From assembly GCF_014200595.1 (NCBI RefSeq), contig NZ_JACHCG010000003.1, positions 248,001-312,000 of the forward strand: DNA of 64,000 bases, in the 5' to 3' direction. Made by a program: the position numbers and the translations under genes. Position 1 is the first letter of the stretch. Each line of letters opens with the position of its first letter. The notes beneath the pieces are model-generated. The model was not told the DNA's origin and did no database searches. It saw nothing but the letters and a program-made list of their open reading frames with translations. The DNA comes from Pedobacter cryoconitis (GTDB taxonomy: Bacteria; Bacteroidota; Bacteroidia; Sphingobacteriales; Sphingobacteriaceae). Positions 53,837 to 64,000 of this stretch are shown one piece after another.

Positions 53837-54706
53837 CTATTGTTGTTTCTTATCCAATATTAAATAAATAAGATCAGACAAAAGCTTCGCAGTTATATTA
53901 ATTAGCGGGGATTCAGACGGGGATTCTAACTTGGAATCAGTATATCTTTTAAACCTGTAAAAATTTATAGCAGCTCTTATTTTATCTTTAAATGGGATAT
54001 TACTTCTGCAAAGTTCACGATAACACATACAAGTATTAACAGGACTGTCTTTACGAAGCTTAACTATTCTGTCCGTCAACCCTCCTGGCAAATATTCGCA
54101 AAAGTACACATCCAGATTAAAGTACCTGAGTTTATATGCACTCAGTCTATTAAAAAACAAAGCTTCCGGACAAAATAATTCCCCAGGAGTTTCAGGAAAA
54201 GGATATTTTTTAAAAATTGATGTACGAATTACCTCCGCCTTATCCCCTTTTTCATGAAATCTATATCTAAAATCTATAGGGCTGCAATCAATTTTATCAT
54301 ATTTTGGATTTCCTATAGAATTTCCGCCTATAAAACATTTATTGGGTGCGACCCCTGCATATTTCTCATTATCTCTAATATGATGCCATTCCCGATTTAT
54401 TTCAGCTAAAGCATGATCCGAAAGGTAATCATCACTATCAACAATAAAAAAGAGCTCTCCTTTCGCTTCTTTAGCACCAGTATTAATTGCGATGTGTTTA
54501 CCTTTGTTGTTTTGTTTGATATACTTTATTTTAAATTTTCGTTCCGTATTAAGAAAACGTCCGATCATCTCTTCTGTACTATCAGTGCTACCATCATCAA
54601 CAATAATCCACTCAAAATCATTGAATTTTTGTTTTTGCAAACTGGTGAATAAGCGGCCTAAAAGGTCAGCTCTATTATAAGTTGGGGTAAATACAGTAAT
54701 TTGCAT
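53837..54706 (-). CDS. Family 2 glycosyltransferase
   Basis: A 289-residue GT-A inverting enzyme. The nucleotide-binding start is TPTYNRADLLGRLFTSLQ, followed by IIVDDGSTDST and the DxD motif in FFIVDSDDYL. The C-terminal region includes a basic helix but no membrane segments. It acts at the inner face of the cytoplasmic membrane on the lipid-linked repeat unit. Only 3 bases separate it from the upstream GT2 gene. Confidence 0.92.
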   Translation of the reverse strand: MQITVFTPTYNRADLLGRLFTSLQKQKFNDFEWIIVDDGSTDSTEEMIGRFLNTERKFKIKYIKQNNKGKHIAINTGAKEAKGELFFIVDSDDYLSDHALAEINREWHHIRDNEKYAGVAPNKCFIGGNSIGNPKYDKIDCSPIDFRYRFHEKGDKAEVIRTSIFKKYPFPETPGELFCPEALFFNRLSAYKLRYFNLDVYFCEYLPGGLTDRIVKLRKDSPVNTCMCYRELCRSNIPFKDKIRAAINFYRFKRYTDSKLESPSESPLINITAKLLSDLIYLILDKKQQ

Positions 54707-54709
54707 GTT

Positions 54710-55612
54710 TTAATTGATAGGTTTTCGGGTGATTGTTTTTAATAACAATGCCAGCGTACTATTATATATCTTGAATCTATTCTTTATTACAACAGATATC
54801 CTTTTCCACAATGTACTTTCAGGATATAACAAATATGCTTCAAACAACTGGATCTGACCTGGAGTTAGTTGACTTTTATAAGTTTGATAGAAGCTTTCTG
54901 TTGCTTTATAATGTGTACGATCAATAACCGGAATTTCAGATTTGAATCTTTTTATAAGGCTGAATTCTATATTTGCTGTTACTTTATTAGCATGGAACTG
55001 ACGGTATAACATTAAAGATTTATCAATATATTTAAGTTGTCCAAAGCATATTGCACCTAAAGTGATGAAGTGATCATGCATAGCTATAAATTGAGGTACA
55101 ACATTCAGTTTTTGTTTTAAAGCCAAATTAAACATCAATGAACAACCCTGAATCCCACCATTTAAAAACAATTGTTCTTTAAGCTCTTTAGGAAAAACAT
55201 TGGTGATTTTATCATTTATAATTCCTTCATCCCCCCTGTAAGCAAAACCATTACAAAAAACTGCCATTGGTTCTTCAAATTTGTTATCAAAACCATTAAC
55301 CAATAATATAAGTTTATTCTCAAACCATATATCATCCTGATCACAGAAAATAATCAGTTCTGAAGTGGATAATTTCAAAAGATGCATAAAATTAGCAGCA
55401 GCGTCGTTAAATACGAGGTCATCTTTTACAAGAAAAATCCTATTATCGATGTCTTGATATTTTTTGATTACTTCCAGTGTACTGTCTTTTGATCCGTCAT
55501 CATGAATAATAAGTTTCCAGTTCTTATATGTTTGGCCAATTACTGACAATATCTGATTCTCTAAATAGTCAGAGCCATTATACGTTGCAAGTAATATATC
55601 TATTGATTTCAT
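54710..55612 (-). CDS. Family 2 glycosyltransferase (rhamnosyltransferase-like)
   Basis: A 300-residue GT-A enzyme. ILLATYNGSDYLENQILSVI, IIHDDGSKDST and the FCDQDDIWFENKL motif identify the subgroup of GT2 enzymes that often transfer rhamnose or other 6-deoxyhexoses. The exact sugar is inference. Between the polymerase gene (11 bases upstream) and another GT2. Confidence 0.9.
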   Translation of the reverse strand: MKSIDILLATYNGSDYLENQILSVIGQTYKNWKLIIHDDGSKDSTLEVIKKYQDIDNRIFLVKDDLVFNDAAANFMHLLKLSTSELIIFCDQDDIWFENKLILLVNGFDNKFEEPMAVFCNGFAYRGDEGIINDKITNVFPKELKEQLFLNGGIQGCSLMFNLALKQKLNVVPQFIAMHDHFITLGAICFGQLKYIDKSLMLYRQFHANKVTANIEFSLIKRFKSEIPVIDRTHYKATESFYQTYKSQLTPGQIQLFEAYLLYPESTLWKRISVVIKNRFKIYNSTLALLLKTITRKPIN

Positions 55613-55623
55613 ATTTAAGGTTA

Positions 55624-56676
55624 TTAGAAGTATGGTCTAATTAATGTTGGGGCAATTAATTTTACTCCATAGTACAGAAAGAAACAGTTAAACAAGAAAT
55701 GCAGCAGAACAAAATAGTATCTGTCTTTTAACCTTTGCAATCCGCTGAGCATGTTCGGAAGCAGAAGAACGCAGAATTGAAAAAACAAGTATGAAAATCT
55801 TTGCAGAATAGACGCTTGTATAAATAATAAACTAAGCGAAACTCCTACTGCTAATAATCTGTAGTAAATGGCAAGACCGGAATCCTTTTTTTCAAATTTA
55901 TTATAATAGATGAAGTAAATAAGCATGATAGATAATCCTATAGCAGAGACAGCTAATCCACCTGCACCGTCTTCATCTAAATACATCTGCATATGCTCAG
56001 GTACTCCACCTAATGAAAGTAATATTGGAAATGGATTAACAAATATTCCTATCAGACAGAAAAAAGGAATAATCATATAGATATACCTATTCTTGAAAAA
56101 GTAGCATAGCGGTAATATTACGATCAAGGCAAACGCAGTATTATGAAAAAGCATTGCAACCATAAAACTAAAGAAAAAAGAGAAGTATCTGCCCCTTATA
56201 AAGAAGAATACAGTCCAATAGGCGAATGCACAACTTAGTGCATATCTGATTTGTGTAAAGTCTCTATATAAATAAAAAAAACTCAGGTAAATTAATAATG
56301 CGGTAAATGGAAATTTACTCACTTTATATATCAAAGTATAATTAAGCACCCCAGTAAGCACAGCAACAACAAAAAGCAAGGTATTGATGTCTCCACCCAT
56401 CATTAAAATGACCTTGTTTAAAAGCATATATCCTCTTTCAGTATTTCCCTCGTACTTCCCTTCTAAAACTTCTGCCAAGCTATATTTATTCCCCGAAAGG
56501 AAAATTTCTTCATAACTACCACTATCATTATCAGTCCCTATAGTCCTGAAGGCTGGCAAGGCTATCAAAAAAGCACTAAAAGCAACATAAACGATCAGTT
56601 TAACGCTTTGATCTTTAAGATAGTCAAAACCGCAAAGTAAGAAGGAAAAAAGAAATACAAGATAATAAATGAGCAT
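55624..56676 (-). CDS. EpsG/Wzy-like polysaccharide polymerase
   Basis: A 350-residue protein with about ten membrane segments. The early phrase AFRTIGTDNDSGSYEEIF and the later RDFTQIRYALSCAFAYW are characteristic of the EpsG family, the Wzy-type polymerases that join repeat units at the outer face of the inner membrane. It is the only polymerase candidate visible in the cluster, alongside a Wzx flippase, supporting a Wzx/Wzy-dependent pathway. Confidence 0.85.
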   Translation of the reverse strand: MLIYYLVFLFSFLLCGFDYLKDQSVKLIVYVAFSAFLIALPAFRTIGTDNDSGSYEEIFLSGNKYSLAEVLEGKYEGNTERGYMLLNKVILMMGGDINTLLFVVAVLTGVLNYTLIYKVSKFPFTALLIYLSFFYLYRDFTQIRYALSCAFAYWTVFFFIRGRYFSFFFSFMVAMLFHNTAFALIVILPLCYFFKNRYIYMIIPFFCLIGIFVNPFPILLSLGGVPEHMQMYLDEDGAGGLAVSAIGLSIMLIYFIYYNKFEKKDSGLAIYYRLLAVGVSLSLLFIQASILQRFSYLFFQFCVLLLPNMLSGLQRLKDRYYFVLLHFLFNCFFLYYGVKLIAPTLIRPYF

Positions 56677-56687
56677 TGGCTATATAA

Positions 56688-57770
56688 TTAACAATTATCA
56701 AGTAAACGAGCTCTTATTGCTATGTTTTTAGATTTATTCTTCAAATCTGCAATAATCAGATTATTCTTTTTGCTTTTCTGAACTTTAATAGCGGATAATT
56801 TAAAGTCATTCATAGCTATATGCTCATAGCCAAGATTATAGAAATCACCTATATTTTCACTCTTTACAATAGGGATCATGCCATAATGCATATACTCAAT
56901 TACTTTTGTAGGGCAAGCTACCCTATTTACAATAATATCATCTCTAAGGATAAATCCATAATGTGCCTTAGCATAATATTCGGCCAGAGCCTCAGGCGTT
57001 ACAGAATTAACACTTAGATTTTCATTGATTACTAAACCTTTATCAGTAAGTACCTGAATCATTCTCTCTGGATCACCTGTCAATATATCATATTTCACGA
57101 AAGGTGATAAATTACTTGAGATCATATCAACCATCAAATCTATATTTTGCCAGGCCTGCAAGTTACCACTATATATTACATTGATAACCTCTTCTGAAAC
57201 TATATCCTGAACAGCATATTTATCATTAATAACATTTGAGGGTAAGATAGGATATGTTATCTGATCCATTTTACAGGCTGGGTACTTTTCTTTATAAAAA
57301 GCCGACATCACATCCGTTACTGATATAGCCAGATATAATCTTCCAAAAAGATATTTTTCGACGAATCCAAAAAGCATCGCCCTAAAATTCCGGCCGATGA
57401 ACTTATTCTCCTCAGGAACTACACCATGTACATCAAGAATTAATCTTTTGTCGGACTTTATAAAAAGCAGACAGGGAAAAACTGGAAATACATTGTACAT
57501 AGAGTGAAAATAAACAAACTTACTCTTTGCCAATAACCTGACTATAAAGAAAAAATGCAGGAATAAATTACATCTATATTGAACAGCATTTTCGGAAATG
57601 ATATGTATTTCTTTTTTTTTATAAAACCGATGAGAAACGGATAAATAAGTTCTTCTGTCTGCCGAAAAATGTTTATCAATAGCCATTACCCGCTGAGACA
57701 TCCCCTCTTTTATTGTATTCTCATCAGGATAATTTGCTACAAAAACTATATTGCTATCCTCTTTTGCCAT
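56688..57770 (-). CDS. Glycosyltransferase, GT-B type, divergent
   Basis: A 360-residue protein. The start [22 protein letters not shown] resembles the acceptor-side of GT4 enzymes, and [17 protein letters not shown] matches the C-terminal donor-binding segment. The usual EX7E motif is not evident, and no membrane helix is clear apart from hydrophobic [14 protein letters not shown]. Its start overlaps the wecB end by 17 bases, so it is co-expressed with ManNAc supply. The sugar is unknown. Confidence 0.75.
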   Translation of the reverse strand: MAKEDSNIVFVANYPDENTIKEGMSQRVMAIDKHFSADRRTYLSVSHRFYKKKEIHIISENAVQYRCNLFLHFFFIVRLLAKSKFVYFHSMYNVFPVFPCLLFIKSDKRLILDVHGVVPEENKFIGRNFRAMLFGFVEKYLFGRLYLAISVTDVMSAFYKEKYPACKMDQITYPILPSNVINDKYAVQDIVSEEVINVIYSGNLQAWQNIDLMVDMISSNLSPFVKYDILTGDPERMIQVLTDKGLVINENLSVNSVTPEALAEYYAKAHYGFILRDDIIVNRVACPTKVIEYMHYGMIPIVKSENIGDFYNLGYEHIAMNDFKLSAIKVQKSKKNNLIIADLKNKSKNIAIRARLLDNC

Positions 57771-58878
57771 CTTTTAATGCATTTATAATTTTCTGTGCAG
57801 CAGTTCCGTCTCCATAAGGGTTATGTGCTTTGCTCATTTCATTGTAAGTATCTTCTTCTCTAAGTAACTTATTTGCCTCTTCTACGATAACGTCGAAGTT
57901 CGTACCTACCAGCTTTACAGTTCCTGCCTCAACTGCTTCAGGTCTTTCCGTATTATTTCTCATGACCAGAACTGGCTTACCCAAGCTAGGTGCTTCTTCC
58001 TGTACCCCTCCACTATCTGTAATAATAAAATAAGATTTAGCCATTAACCATGAGAAAGCAGGATAACCAAGCGGATCAATTAGATGAACATTTGTTATTC
58101 CACCCAGAATTTCATTTACTGGTTTCTGAACATTAGGATTAAGGTGCACCGGATAGATTACTTCTACGTTTTTATCCTCAGCGATCAATTTCAGTGCATT
58201 ACAAATATTAATAAAACCGTCACCAAAATTCTCTCTTCTGTGACCAGTAACCAGAATTACTCTCTTACCTGGAGTCAATATTGATTTTAAATGAATAATC
58301 TCTTGATCATCATATCCTTTTAACTTCTCCTGAGCAATGAATAATGCATCTATAACTGTATTACCAGTAACATAAATATTTTGAACATCAATATTTTCAC
58401 GTACCAGATTCTGTCTTGAAGTTTCTGTCGGTGCAAAATGAAGATCAGCTATACGCCCTGTTAACTGCCGATTCATTTCTTCAGGAAACGGCGATTGCTT
58501 ATTAAAAGTTCTTAAACCAGCTTCAATATGGCAAACTTTCGCTTGACTATAAAATGCAGCCATAGCTGCGGCCATAGACGTTGTTGTATCTCCGTGTACC
58601 AATACATAATCAGGAACAAAATTTTCTAAGATAGGTTTCATGCCCATGATAATATCTCCAGTCAGCTGAAATAAATTCTGCCCGGGCTTCATTAGATTCA
58701 AATCGTAATCAGGTTGGATTTCAAAGAATGTTAGTACCTGATCCAGCATTTCACGATGCTGCGCAGTTACACAGATCTTCAAATTAAATAAATCTGGAAA
58801 CTTCTGAAACTCTTTAACGATAGGAGCCATTTTTATGGCTTCCGGCCTGGTTCCAAAAACAATTAGTACCTTAATCAT
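57754..58878 (-). CDS. wecB: UDP-N-acetylglucosamine 2-epimerase (non-hydrolysing)
   Basis: Interconverts UDP-GlcNAc and UDP-ManNAc. A 374-residue protein with family motifs [56 protein letters not shown] and [25 protein letters not shown]-ManNAc dehydrogenase (wecC) is not seen within the window, so ManNAc itself, or a product made outside the window, is the likely sugar. Confidence 0.96.
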   Translation of the reverse strand: MIKVLIVFGTRPEAIKMAPIVKEFQKFPDLFNLKICVTAQHREMLDQVLTFFEIQPDYDLNLMKPGQNLFQLTGDIIMGMKPILENFVPDYVLVHGDTTTSMAAAMAAFYSQAKVCHIEAGLRTFNKQSPFPEEMNRQLTGRIADLHFAPTETSRQNLVRENIDVQNIYVTGNTVIDALFIAQEKLKGYDDQEIIHLKSILTPGKRVILVTGHRRENFGDGFINICNALKLIAEDKNVEVIYPVHLNPNVQKPVNEILGGITNVHLIDPLGYPAFSWLMAKSYFIITDSGGVQEEAPSLGKPVLVMRNNTERPEAVEAGTVKLVGTNFDVIVEEANKLLREEDTYNEMSKAHNPYGDGTAAQKIINALKDGKRG

Positions 58879-58885
58879 GTAATTT

Positions 58886-60064
58886 TTATTTATATTTTCG
58901 TAACGTACTTATTAATAATTTATCCCATTCAGGATATATAGCATCAATATCATATTGATATGACTTTTGCTGGGCTTCAGCAGCTATACTGCTGCGGAGT
59001 TGCTGATCATCCATCAGCAAAGATAGTTTTCTTATGTAATCAGTCTGATCAAAAGCAGCAATGACAAAGCCATTGACCTTGTCATCAATAATATCATTTA
59101 ACGATTTATAGCTGTTATAAGCAAAAGGAACACACCCCCATTGCATCCCTTCTATAAGAACCATACCAAATCCTTCAAAATCCGAGGTTAAGCAAACAAT
59201 ATCCGAACTTTCGTAGAAGCTACCCACTTGACTATGATAACCCTCAAATTTGACATTTCTAAGCCCTAATGCCTCACACTGTGCCTGTAACGTCCCTTTA
59301 TCTTCACCATCTCCAACAAGAACCAGGTTCCAGTCAGGATATTTTGATTCAAGACCAGCCCAAATATCAATTAACCGATCCACTCTTTTTTGTGAATTCA
59401 ATAAGCGACCAACATAAAGGATCTGTTTTTTCTTATGATTAAGTACAGTATTTAAGTCAATATCAGTTCTTTCAAAGCAATTTGGAATGGTAACTAATTT
59501 TTCACCATCAATACCAGCGAGTGTTCTGAAATCCTCCTTAAAAGAGTCAGATAATAAAACAAATGAGCTACTTAACTGATAAAGATCAAATGCCTTCTTT
59601 TTTATTTTATACTGTTGATATCTGGAAAAAACAGGCCATATAACCCATTTAATTAATCTTTTATAGAATGTCCCATGATTTAATGAAGATTTTAAACTTC
59701 TGTCGAAACAGTCAGGAGCATTATGGAACACAGTAATCACAGGAATAAGCAACCTGTGCTTTGCTTTCATTAATAGTTCAAAAACATCCCAATAAATCCC
59801 TTGATTAATTATGATATCAATTTTTTCCTTTTGAATAACTTGAAGTAGAAAATCAACATTATCAGCAGAATCAATATCACCGTTTGGAAAAACATGACAT
59901 TTTAGATGGTTAGTTTTTACGTTAGCTACCACTTGCTGGTTGTCAGAAGCAGAAAGTGTATGTACACCATGCCCCCTACCAATAAAATACTCTGCCAGTA
60001 TCGTTGTAATTTTTTCAACCCCTCCAAAAGCGGGATAAGTCTTCAAAAGAAAAATTATGTTCAT
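58886..60064 (-). CDS. Family 4 glycosyltransferase
   Basis: A 392-residue GT-B enzyme. Start [20 protein letters not shown], donor segment [20 protein letters not shown], and EX7E in [20 protein letters not shown]. The LPS-type amphipathic basic stretch around [20 protein letters not shown] may contact the membrane. Overlaps the upstream GT2 gene by 4 bases. Confidence 0.9.
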   Translation of the reverse strand: MNIIFLLKTYPAFGGVEKITTILAEYFIGRGHGVHTLSASDNQQVVANVKTNHLKCHVFPNGDIDSADNVDFLLQVIQKEKIDIIINQGIYWDVFELLMKAKHRLLIPVITVFHNAPDCFDRSLKSSLNHGTFYKRLIKWVIWPVFSRYQQYKIKKKAFDLYQLSSSFVLLSDSFKEDFRTLAGIDGEKLVTIPNCFERTDIDLNTVLNHKKKQILYVGRLLNSQKRVDRLIDIWAGLESKYPDWNLVLVGDGEDKGTLQAQCEALGLRNVKFEGYHSQVGSFYESSDIVCLTSDFEGFGMVLIEGMQWGCVPFAYNSYKSLNDIIDDKVNGFVIAAFDQTDYIRKLSLLMDDQQLRSSIAAEAQQKSYQYDIDAIYPEWDKLLISTLRKYK

Positions 60065-60984
60065 GTTTTAAAGAGTCTTTTGATATTTCTTTTTATTGAA
60101 ATCGGTACTAAAACTTTTATTCCCCTATAAGGACTCTGATGGGGTAAATGTGAAACTTTAAAGCGTGATCTGATAAATTTAAAATAATTAGAAATCGAAG
60201 GATTTAAAAAATAACCCTGATATTTAATAAGCATTCTGATATAGTTTATATCTTCATTATCAAAAAAAGAACCATAATCCTCCAAGACAATCTCAAGTAT
60301 CTTTTTATAAGAGGTTACCTGCTTAGCCATGTCACTTTTTACAGTTACGCCAGCATTTTCCCGATAGATATATCCCGGCTCATTTATGAAAAATACCTGA
60401 TCACATAAACTATTTCGGCCAACATGTTGTAAGGTGTCAGCATGATTACCCAGATCAGATCTGAATTCTGGCATGGCATTGAGTAAGCCCTTAGAATACC
60501 CGTTATCCCAAAAATGTATCTGTGTTCTTATATCAGATTTAATAAATTTCTGATCTCTGTACCTATAATTGTCATGCTCAGTAAGTATACTCCCTTTTAA
60601 TTTCAAAGAGTTTGTAATGATCATAAATCTATCTTCACAATTAAGACCATTTGCCAGGATAAATTCTGTTTGCTTTGCAAGCATATCGACATGAATCATA
60701 TCATCGCCTGCAACAAGATGTATCATATCCCCAGATGGCTTCTTATAAAGAGCATTTATATTTCCAAATATACCCAGATTGATTTCGTTTTGATAAGGCT
60801 TAACCAAGTCCGGATACATAGCAGCATATTCTAATAAAATCTCAAATGTATTGTCCTTAGAACAATCATCTGCAATTATAATTTCATAAGGAGCAGATGA
60901 CTGTCCGATAATTGAGTCAAGACACTCTCTGATAAGCTCTTCCTGGTTATAGGAAATTACGAGAACTGAATGTTTAATCTTCAT
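60061..60984 (-). CDS. Family 2 glycosyltransferase
   Basis: A 307-residue GT-A enzyme: VLVISYNQEELIRECLDSII, IIADDCSKDNTFEI and HLVAGDDMIHV, the last giving the metal-binding DD. It overlaps the flippase gene by 11 bases and the next glycosyltransferase by 4 bases. The donor is not identifiable. Confidence 0.9.
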   Translation of the reverse strand: MKIKHSVLVISYNQEELIRECLDSIIGQSSAPYEIIIADDCSKDNTFEILLEYAAMYPDLVKPYQNEINLGIFGNINALYKKPSGDMIHLVAGDDMIHVDMLAKQTEFILANGLNCEDRFMIITNSLKLKGSILTEHDNYRYRDQKFIKSDIRTQIHFWDNGYSKGLLNAMPEFRSDLGNHADTLQHVGRNSLCDQVFFINEPGYIYRENAGVTVKSDMAKQVTSYKKILEIVLEDYGSFFDNEDINYIRMLIKYQGYFLNPSISNYFKFIRSRFKVSHLPHQSPYRGIKVLVPISIKRNIKRLFKT

Positions 60985-62482
60985 CTTTTGTCTTGCTAAA
61001 TTTACTCTTTATAAGCTCCTGGATCCCCATTCTCTTATCTAATTCCTTGTATGAATACCCTATACTTAAAAGTATCAAAATAACATTAAACAGGTAGCTC
61101 CAAAAATTATAGCCAACAAAAGTTACTATAGCAAAAGCAATTAAACACATACTTTCCTGAACTAAGAAATTTCGGAGAAAGTTAGCGGAAAATCGGAAAT
61201 TATACTTTTTATAAACTATAGTATATATTAAAAGCGTATAAAAGATATATACAAATATAAATGCAATCCCAATCCCCTTTAATCCCAGATAATGATAGCC
61301 TATAATATTAAATACCAATAACATTACATTTGCAGTGAGTTCTGTATAAAAGAACATTTTTGTATCTCCTTTGGCCAGAATAATAAATGCCAGTGACCAG
61401 GATGTTGCCTTGAGCAGCATTCCTAATACAACATACTGTATAAGCCCCATTACAGGAACAAATTTGGAAGAAAGTAAAATATGTATTACCAGTGGGGTTG
61501 ATGTAATCAGGACAAGTAAAATTGGGGTCATGATTAACAGTGCAATTTCAGCCTGTTGATTCACAATCTCTTTAACTTTGAAATTATCCTTATTTACCGC
61601 TGATAATCTTGGAAAATAATCAGTTCCCATAGCAGCAAATATTAACCCGACATACTGTGTAGTTAATCCCCATCCCGCCTGATAAAGCCCAACCATTTCT
61701 GTCCCTCCATTTCTGGAGATATATAAGTTCATGACATAAGCAACAAGACTGGTAATTAATCCTGTAAAAACAAGTGCAACACCAATTTTTATCATAGATT
61801 TAATCTCACTCACAGTTTGCTTAATACTTACCGTTACAGGAACTACATCGACCTTCTTAATAAAATAATAAGAAAAGAGGAAAGTTGTGACTGCCGTAAT
61901 GATAATCGAAGGAACAATTCCTCTGGTTCCCCAAAAATAAAACAACGGAATTGCCGATATTAAACCTGCTGTAGAACCTATTACTGAAGATTTTGCAAGA
62001 TCCTGTAGTCTTCTCGCTCCTTGAAGAATAGCATTTAATCCACTACTCACCGTATTGAGAAATAAAGTAACCGACAACCAAATAAAAGACCACGTATATT
62101 CACTGTTTCCAAACGTCCATTTACTAAGTAAGGGCGCGAATAATAATGTAAATACAGCACCAATCAAACCTGTAACCAGCAAACAGCGTTTGACTATGAT
62201 TATAGTCCGGCTGATTTTTTCTATCTCTCCATCATTGTACGCCTGAGAAACATCTCTTACACTACTATAATTTATTCCAAGTCCTGTTATCTGATTAATT
62301 AGCGTGGTAGTAGATTGGAACAATGTAGAAAGACCAACACCTGCTGGCCCTAATAAGACGGCTATAAATTTTACTCTTACTATGCTTATAAGCGTTTGAA
62401 ATACTTGTACACTTCCAAATATTGCAGTGCTTTTAATAATACTTCTGTACGATTTCTTATCTTCTTGTTCATCCACCTTCAA
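60974..62482 (-). CDS. Wzx-type O-antigen/polysaccharide flippase
   Basis: A 502-residue membrane protein with about 12-14 segments, of the Wzx (O-antigen translocase) group. The N-terminal SIIKSTAIFGSVQVFQTLIS and LLGPAGVGLSTLFQSTTTLI are typical. It flips the finished lipid-linked repeat unit across the inner membrane for the polymerase at 55624. Four bases after the aminotransferase stop. Confidence 0.92.
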   Translation of the reverse strand: MKVDEQEDKKSYRSIIKSTAIFGSVQVFQTLISIVRVKFIAVLLGPAGVGLSTLFQSTTTLINQITGLGINYSSVRDVSQAYNDGEIEKISRTIIIVKRCLLVTGLIGAVFTLLFAPLLSKWTFGNSEYTWSFIWLSVTLFLNTVSSGLNAILQGARRLQDLAKSSVIGSTAGLISAIPLFYFWGTRGIVPSIIITAVTTFLFSYYFIKKVDVVPVTVSIKQTVSEIKSMIKIGVALVFTGLITSLVAYVMNLYISRNGGTEMVGLYQAGWGLTTQYVGLIFAAMGTDYFPRLSAVNKDNFKVKEIVNQQAEIALLIMTPILLVLITSTPLVIHILLSSKFVPVMGLIQYVVLGMLLKATSWSLAFIILAKGDTKMFFYTELTANVMLLVFNIIGYHYLGLKGIGIAFIFVYIFYTLLIYTIVYKKYNFRFSANFLRNFLVQESMCLIAFAIVTFVGYNFWSYLFNVILILLSIGYSYKELDKRMGIQELIKSKFSKTKDED

Positions 62483-62486
62483 AATT

Positions 62487-63584
62487 CTAATATTTATTAA
62501 TCACAGTAATGATTGTATCCACTTCTTCACTGCTCATAACAGAGCTGATTGGCAATGATAAAACTTCATCATGTATTTTTTCAGAAATTGGAAAAGATAA
62601 GTGATTTAATTCTTTGTAAGCCGCCTGCTTATGTGGAGGAGTAGGATAATGAATAAGAGTTTGAATTCCGTTCTCAGAAAGATAATTTTGAAGTTCTTCT
62701 CTGTTATGAGTTCTTATTACGAATAAATGCCAGACATGTGCAGAATCTGAGGTTAATAAAGGCAAGGTAATCTTAGCATTATTAATTTCATTAAGATAGC
62801 GCGAAGCAACTTGTCGCTTTACTGCTGTTTCTTCATCCAGCTTTTGTAATTTAACCCCAAGCAAAGCCGCCTGCAATTCATCAAGACGACTATTCACACC
62901 TTTAAATTTATTTTCATATTTGACATGAGAACCGTAGTTCGACAACGCTCTGAGCGTATCATCCAGTAATTCATCATTCGTTGTAATTGCACCACCATCG
63001 CCCAAAGCACCTAAATTCTTACCTGGATAAAAGCTAAATCCAGAAGCATCTCCAAAACTTCCTGCGCGTTTTCCGTTTATAGTTGCGCCATGAGCCTGAG
63101 CACAATCCTCAATAACTTTTAGCTTATGCTTTTTAGCGATTTCCATAATACGCTCCATATCACATAACTGGCCATATAAATGCACAGGTAAAATTGCAAC
63201 TGTTCTTGGAGTAATGTATTTTTCGATTAAATCCGGATTCAGGTTATAAGTCTCCAAATCAGGCTCAACTAATACAGGTACCAAATTATTAGCAGATATA
63301 GCCAGTACACTCGCGATATAAGTATTTGCAGGAACGATGATCTCATCGCCATCTTTAAAATAGCCCAATTCTTTATATGCTCTTATGATTAAGATCAGTG
63401 CATCCAGCCCATTAGCTACCCCAATTGCATATTTAGTCCCACAGTAAGCAGCAAACTCAGTTTCAAATTTTTTCAATTCAGATCCCAGAATGTACCAACC
63501 CGAATCTAAAACTCTTTCGAAAGCTTGTTTTAAATCTTCTTTATGTTGCTTGTTGATTTTTTGTAAGTCTAAAAACTTTATCAT
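62487..63584 (-). CDS. FdtB/QdtB-like dTDP-sugar 3-aminotransferase (DegT/DnrJ/EryC1/StrS)
   Basis: A 365-residue PLP enzyme that aminates a keto sugar. Motifs [50 protein letters not shown] and [20 protein letters not shown] (PLP lysine in PGKN) closely follow the FdtB/QdtB group, which makes dTDP-3-amino-3,6-dideoxyhexose. The start overlaps the upstream acetyltransferase gene by 4 bases (ATGA). The 3,4-ketoisomerase and rml genes expected for this sugar are not in the window and should lie to the right. Confidence 0.88.
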   Translation of the reverse strand: MIKFLDLQKINKQHKEDLKQAFERVLDSGWYILGSELKKFETEFAAYCGTKYAIGVANGLDALILIIRAYKELGYFKDGDEIIVPANTYIASVLAISANNLVPVLVEPDLETYNLNPDLIEKYITPRTVAILPVHLYGQLCDMERIMEIAKKHKLKVIEDCAQAHGATINGKRAGSFGDASGFSFYPGKNLGALGDGGAITTNDELLDDTLRALSNYGSHVKYENKFKGVNSRLDELQAALLGVKLQKLDEETAVKRQVASRYLNEINNAKITLPLLTSDSAHVWHLFVIRTHNREELQNYLSENGIQTLIHYPTPPHKQAAYKELNHLSFPISEKIHDEVLSLPISSVMSSEEVDTIITVINKY

Positions 63585-64000
63585 TTTTTAGTTAATTTAA
63601 ATTTTTCCAATTTGTATTGTGCACCGCTTTTTTTATCAACCAGATCAAGACCAAGTATTACACCTTTATCAGTGATATAACCTTTATGCACCGCTGGGTT
63701 TCCGTACCATATTGTAAAAGAAGGTATACTTTTTGACACTAGGCTTCCAGCTCCGATAAATGAATACTCGCCAATCTCTATACCTGCAATCACAGTCGCA
63801 TTGGCACCTATCGTAGCCCCTTTTTTCACTATAGTTCTAGTGAGTTTCCAATCTTCGGATTTTGATCTTGGTACAAGATCATTTGTAAAAGTGACATTAG
63901 GTCCAATAAAGACATTATCTTCAATAGTAACGCCATCCCAGAGCTGAACGCCCGATTTCACAGTTACATTATTTCCAACTATCACATCATTTTCAATCAG
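63581..64000 (-). CDS. Hexapeptide-repeat N-acetyltransferase (FdtC/QdtC-like), 5' end cut by window edge
   Basis: The frame is open to the right edge of the window, so the N-terminus is missing; a GTG at 63985 is only an internal codon ([12 protein letters not shown] reads straight through). The visible 139 residues are a left-handed beta helix of hexapeptide repeats ([50 protein letters not shown]) with the NPA segment [11 protein letters not shown] near the end. It resembles FdtC/QdtC, which N-acetylates the 3-amino sugar made by the aminotransferase next to it, and shares 4 bases with that gene. Confidence 0.88.
   Translation of the reverse strand: MIENDVIVGNNVTVKSGVQLWDGVTIEDNVFIGPNVTFTNDLVPRSKSEDWKLTRTIVKKGATIGANATVIAGIEIGEYSFIGAGSLVSKSIPSFTIWYGNPAVHKGYITDKGVILGLDLVDKKSGAQYKLEKFKLTKK

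Noticed and set aside
1..64000. tRNA, rRNA, insertion sequences, prophage or toxin-antitoxin genes
   Set aside because: I looked for cloverleaf patterns, transposase motifs and phage structural genes and found none that I could support.

Overview
The window reads as a chromosomal segment of a Bacteroidota bacterium, most likely a Sphingobacteriaceae member close to Pedobacter. Grounds: many genes are preceded by the Bacteroidota -7 box TAnnTTTG with almost no Shine-Dalgarno sequences, TTG starts recur, and several gene sets are typical of the phylum (flippase-dut-TPR-DUF4292-EnvC, tandem TatA genes, histidine kinases with an SHNLRxPL phosphoacceptor box, a Wzi/RemB-like barrel beside a surface-polysaccharide cluster). 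I saw no rRNA, tRNA, transposase, CRISPR array or phage gene.

Left part, 1-14.2 kb, all on the minus strand: malic enzyme MaeB (running off the left edge), an MltD-like transglycosylase, GatA, two TatA-type proteins, an EnvC-like degenerate LytM protein, a DUF4292 lipoprotein, a TPR protein, dUTPase, a flippase, acylphosphatase, a FabK/nitronate-monooxygenase family flavoprotein and an amidohydrolase. A 750-bp gene-free stretch (14.16-14.91 kb) follows. It holds three unrelated repeat structures: an 11-bp-period array with inverted units, 63-bp tandem repeats, and a 91-bp near-perfect hairpin.

14.9-28 kb: rluF, rlmN and a comF-type gene on plus; a two-copy hairpin-bearing repeat; a GAF-PAS3-HK-REC hybrid kinase, glyA, dxs and glmS; a small secreted protein; an inverted pair of DnaA-box sequences; and a PRC-barrel protein.

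28-43 kb mixes signal transduction with the most interesting locus in the window. On plus, after a clear promoter, lie two tandem near-identical secreted subunit-like proteins, a PapD-like chaperone candidate and a larger multidomain subunit that starts at TTG. Abutting it end to end on minus is a 947-residue outer-membrane barrel protein with N-terminal Ig-like and C-terminal SdrD/CnaB-like domains, preceded by a LuxR-type regulator with an unusually strong Shine-Dalgarno sequence. I read this as a putative chaperone-usher-like surface-fibre system of a divergent Bacteroidota type. Next come an FAD monooxygenase/aminotransferase pair, a kinase-receiver pair coupled by TAATG, a PAS kinase, and a membrane PAS protein with a phosphoacceptor helix but no ATPase domain.

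44-64 kb is an AT-richer surface-polysaccharide cluster on minus, continuing beyond the right edge: acetyltransferase and aminotransferase for a 3-(acyl)amino-3,6-dideoxyhexose, Wzx flippase, six glycosyltransferases, WecB, a Wzy/EpsG-like polymerase, a secreted beta-helix protein, an epimerase, a WecA-type initiating transferase, a Wzi-like barrel and a UDP-sugar 4,6-dehydratase. Together they account for sugar activation, lipid-linked assembly, flipping, polymerisation and surface attachment.
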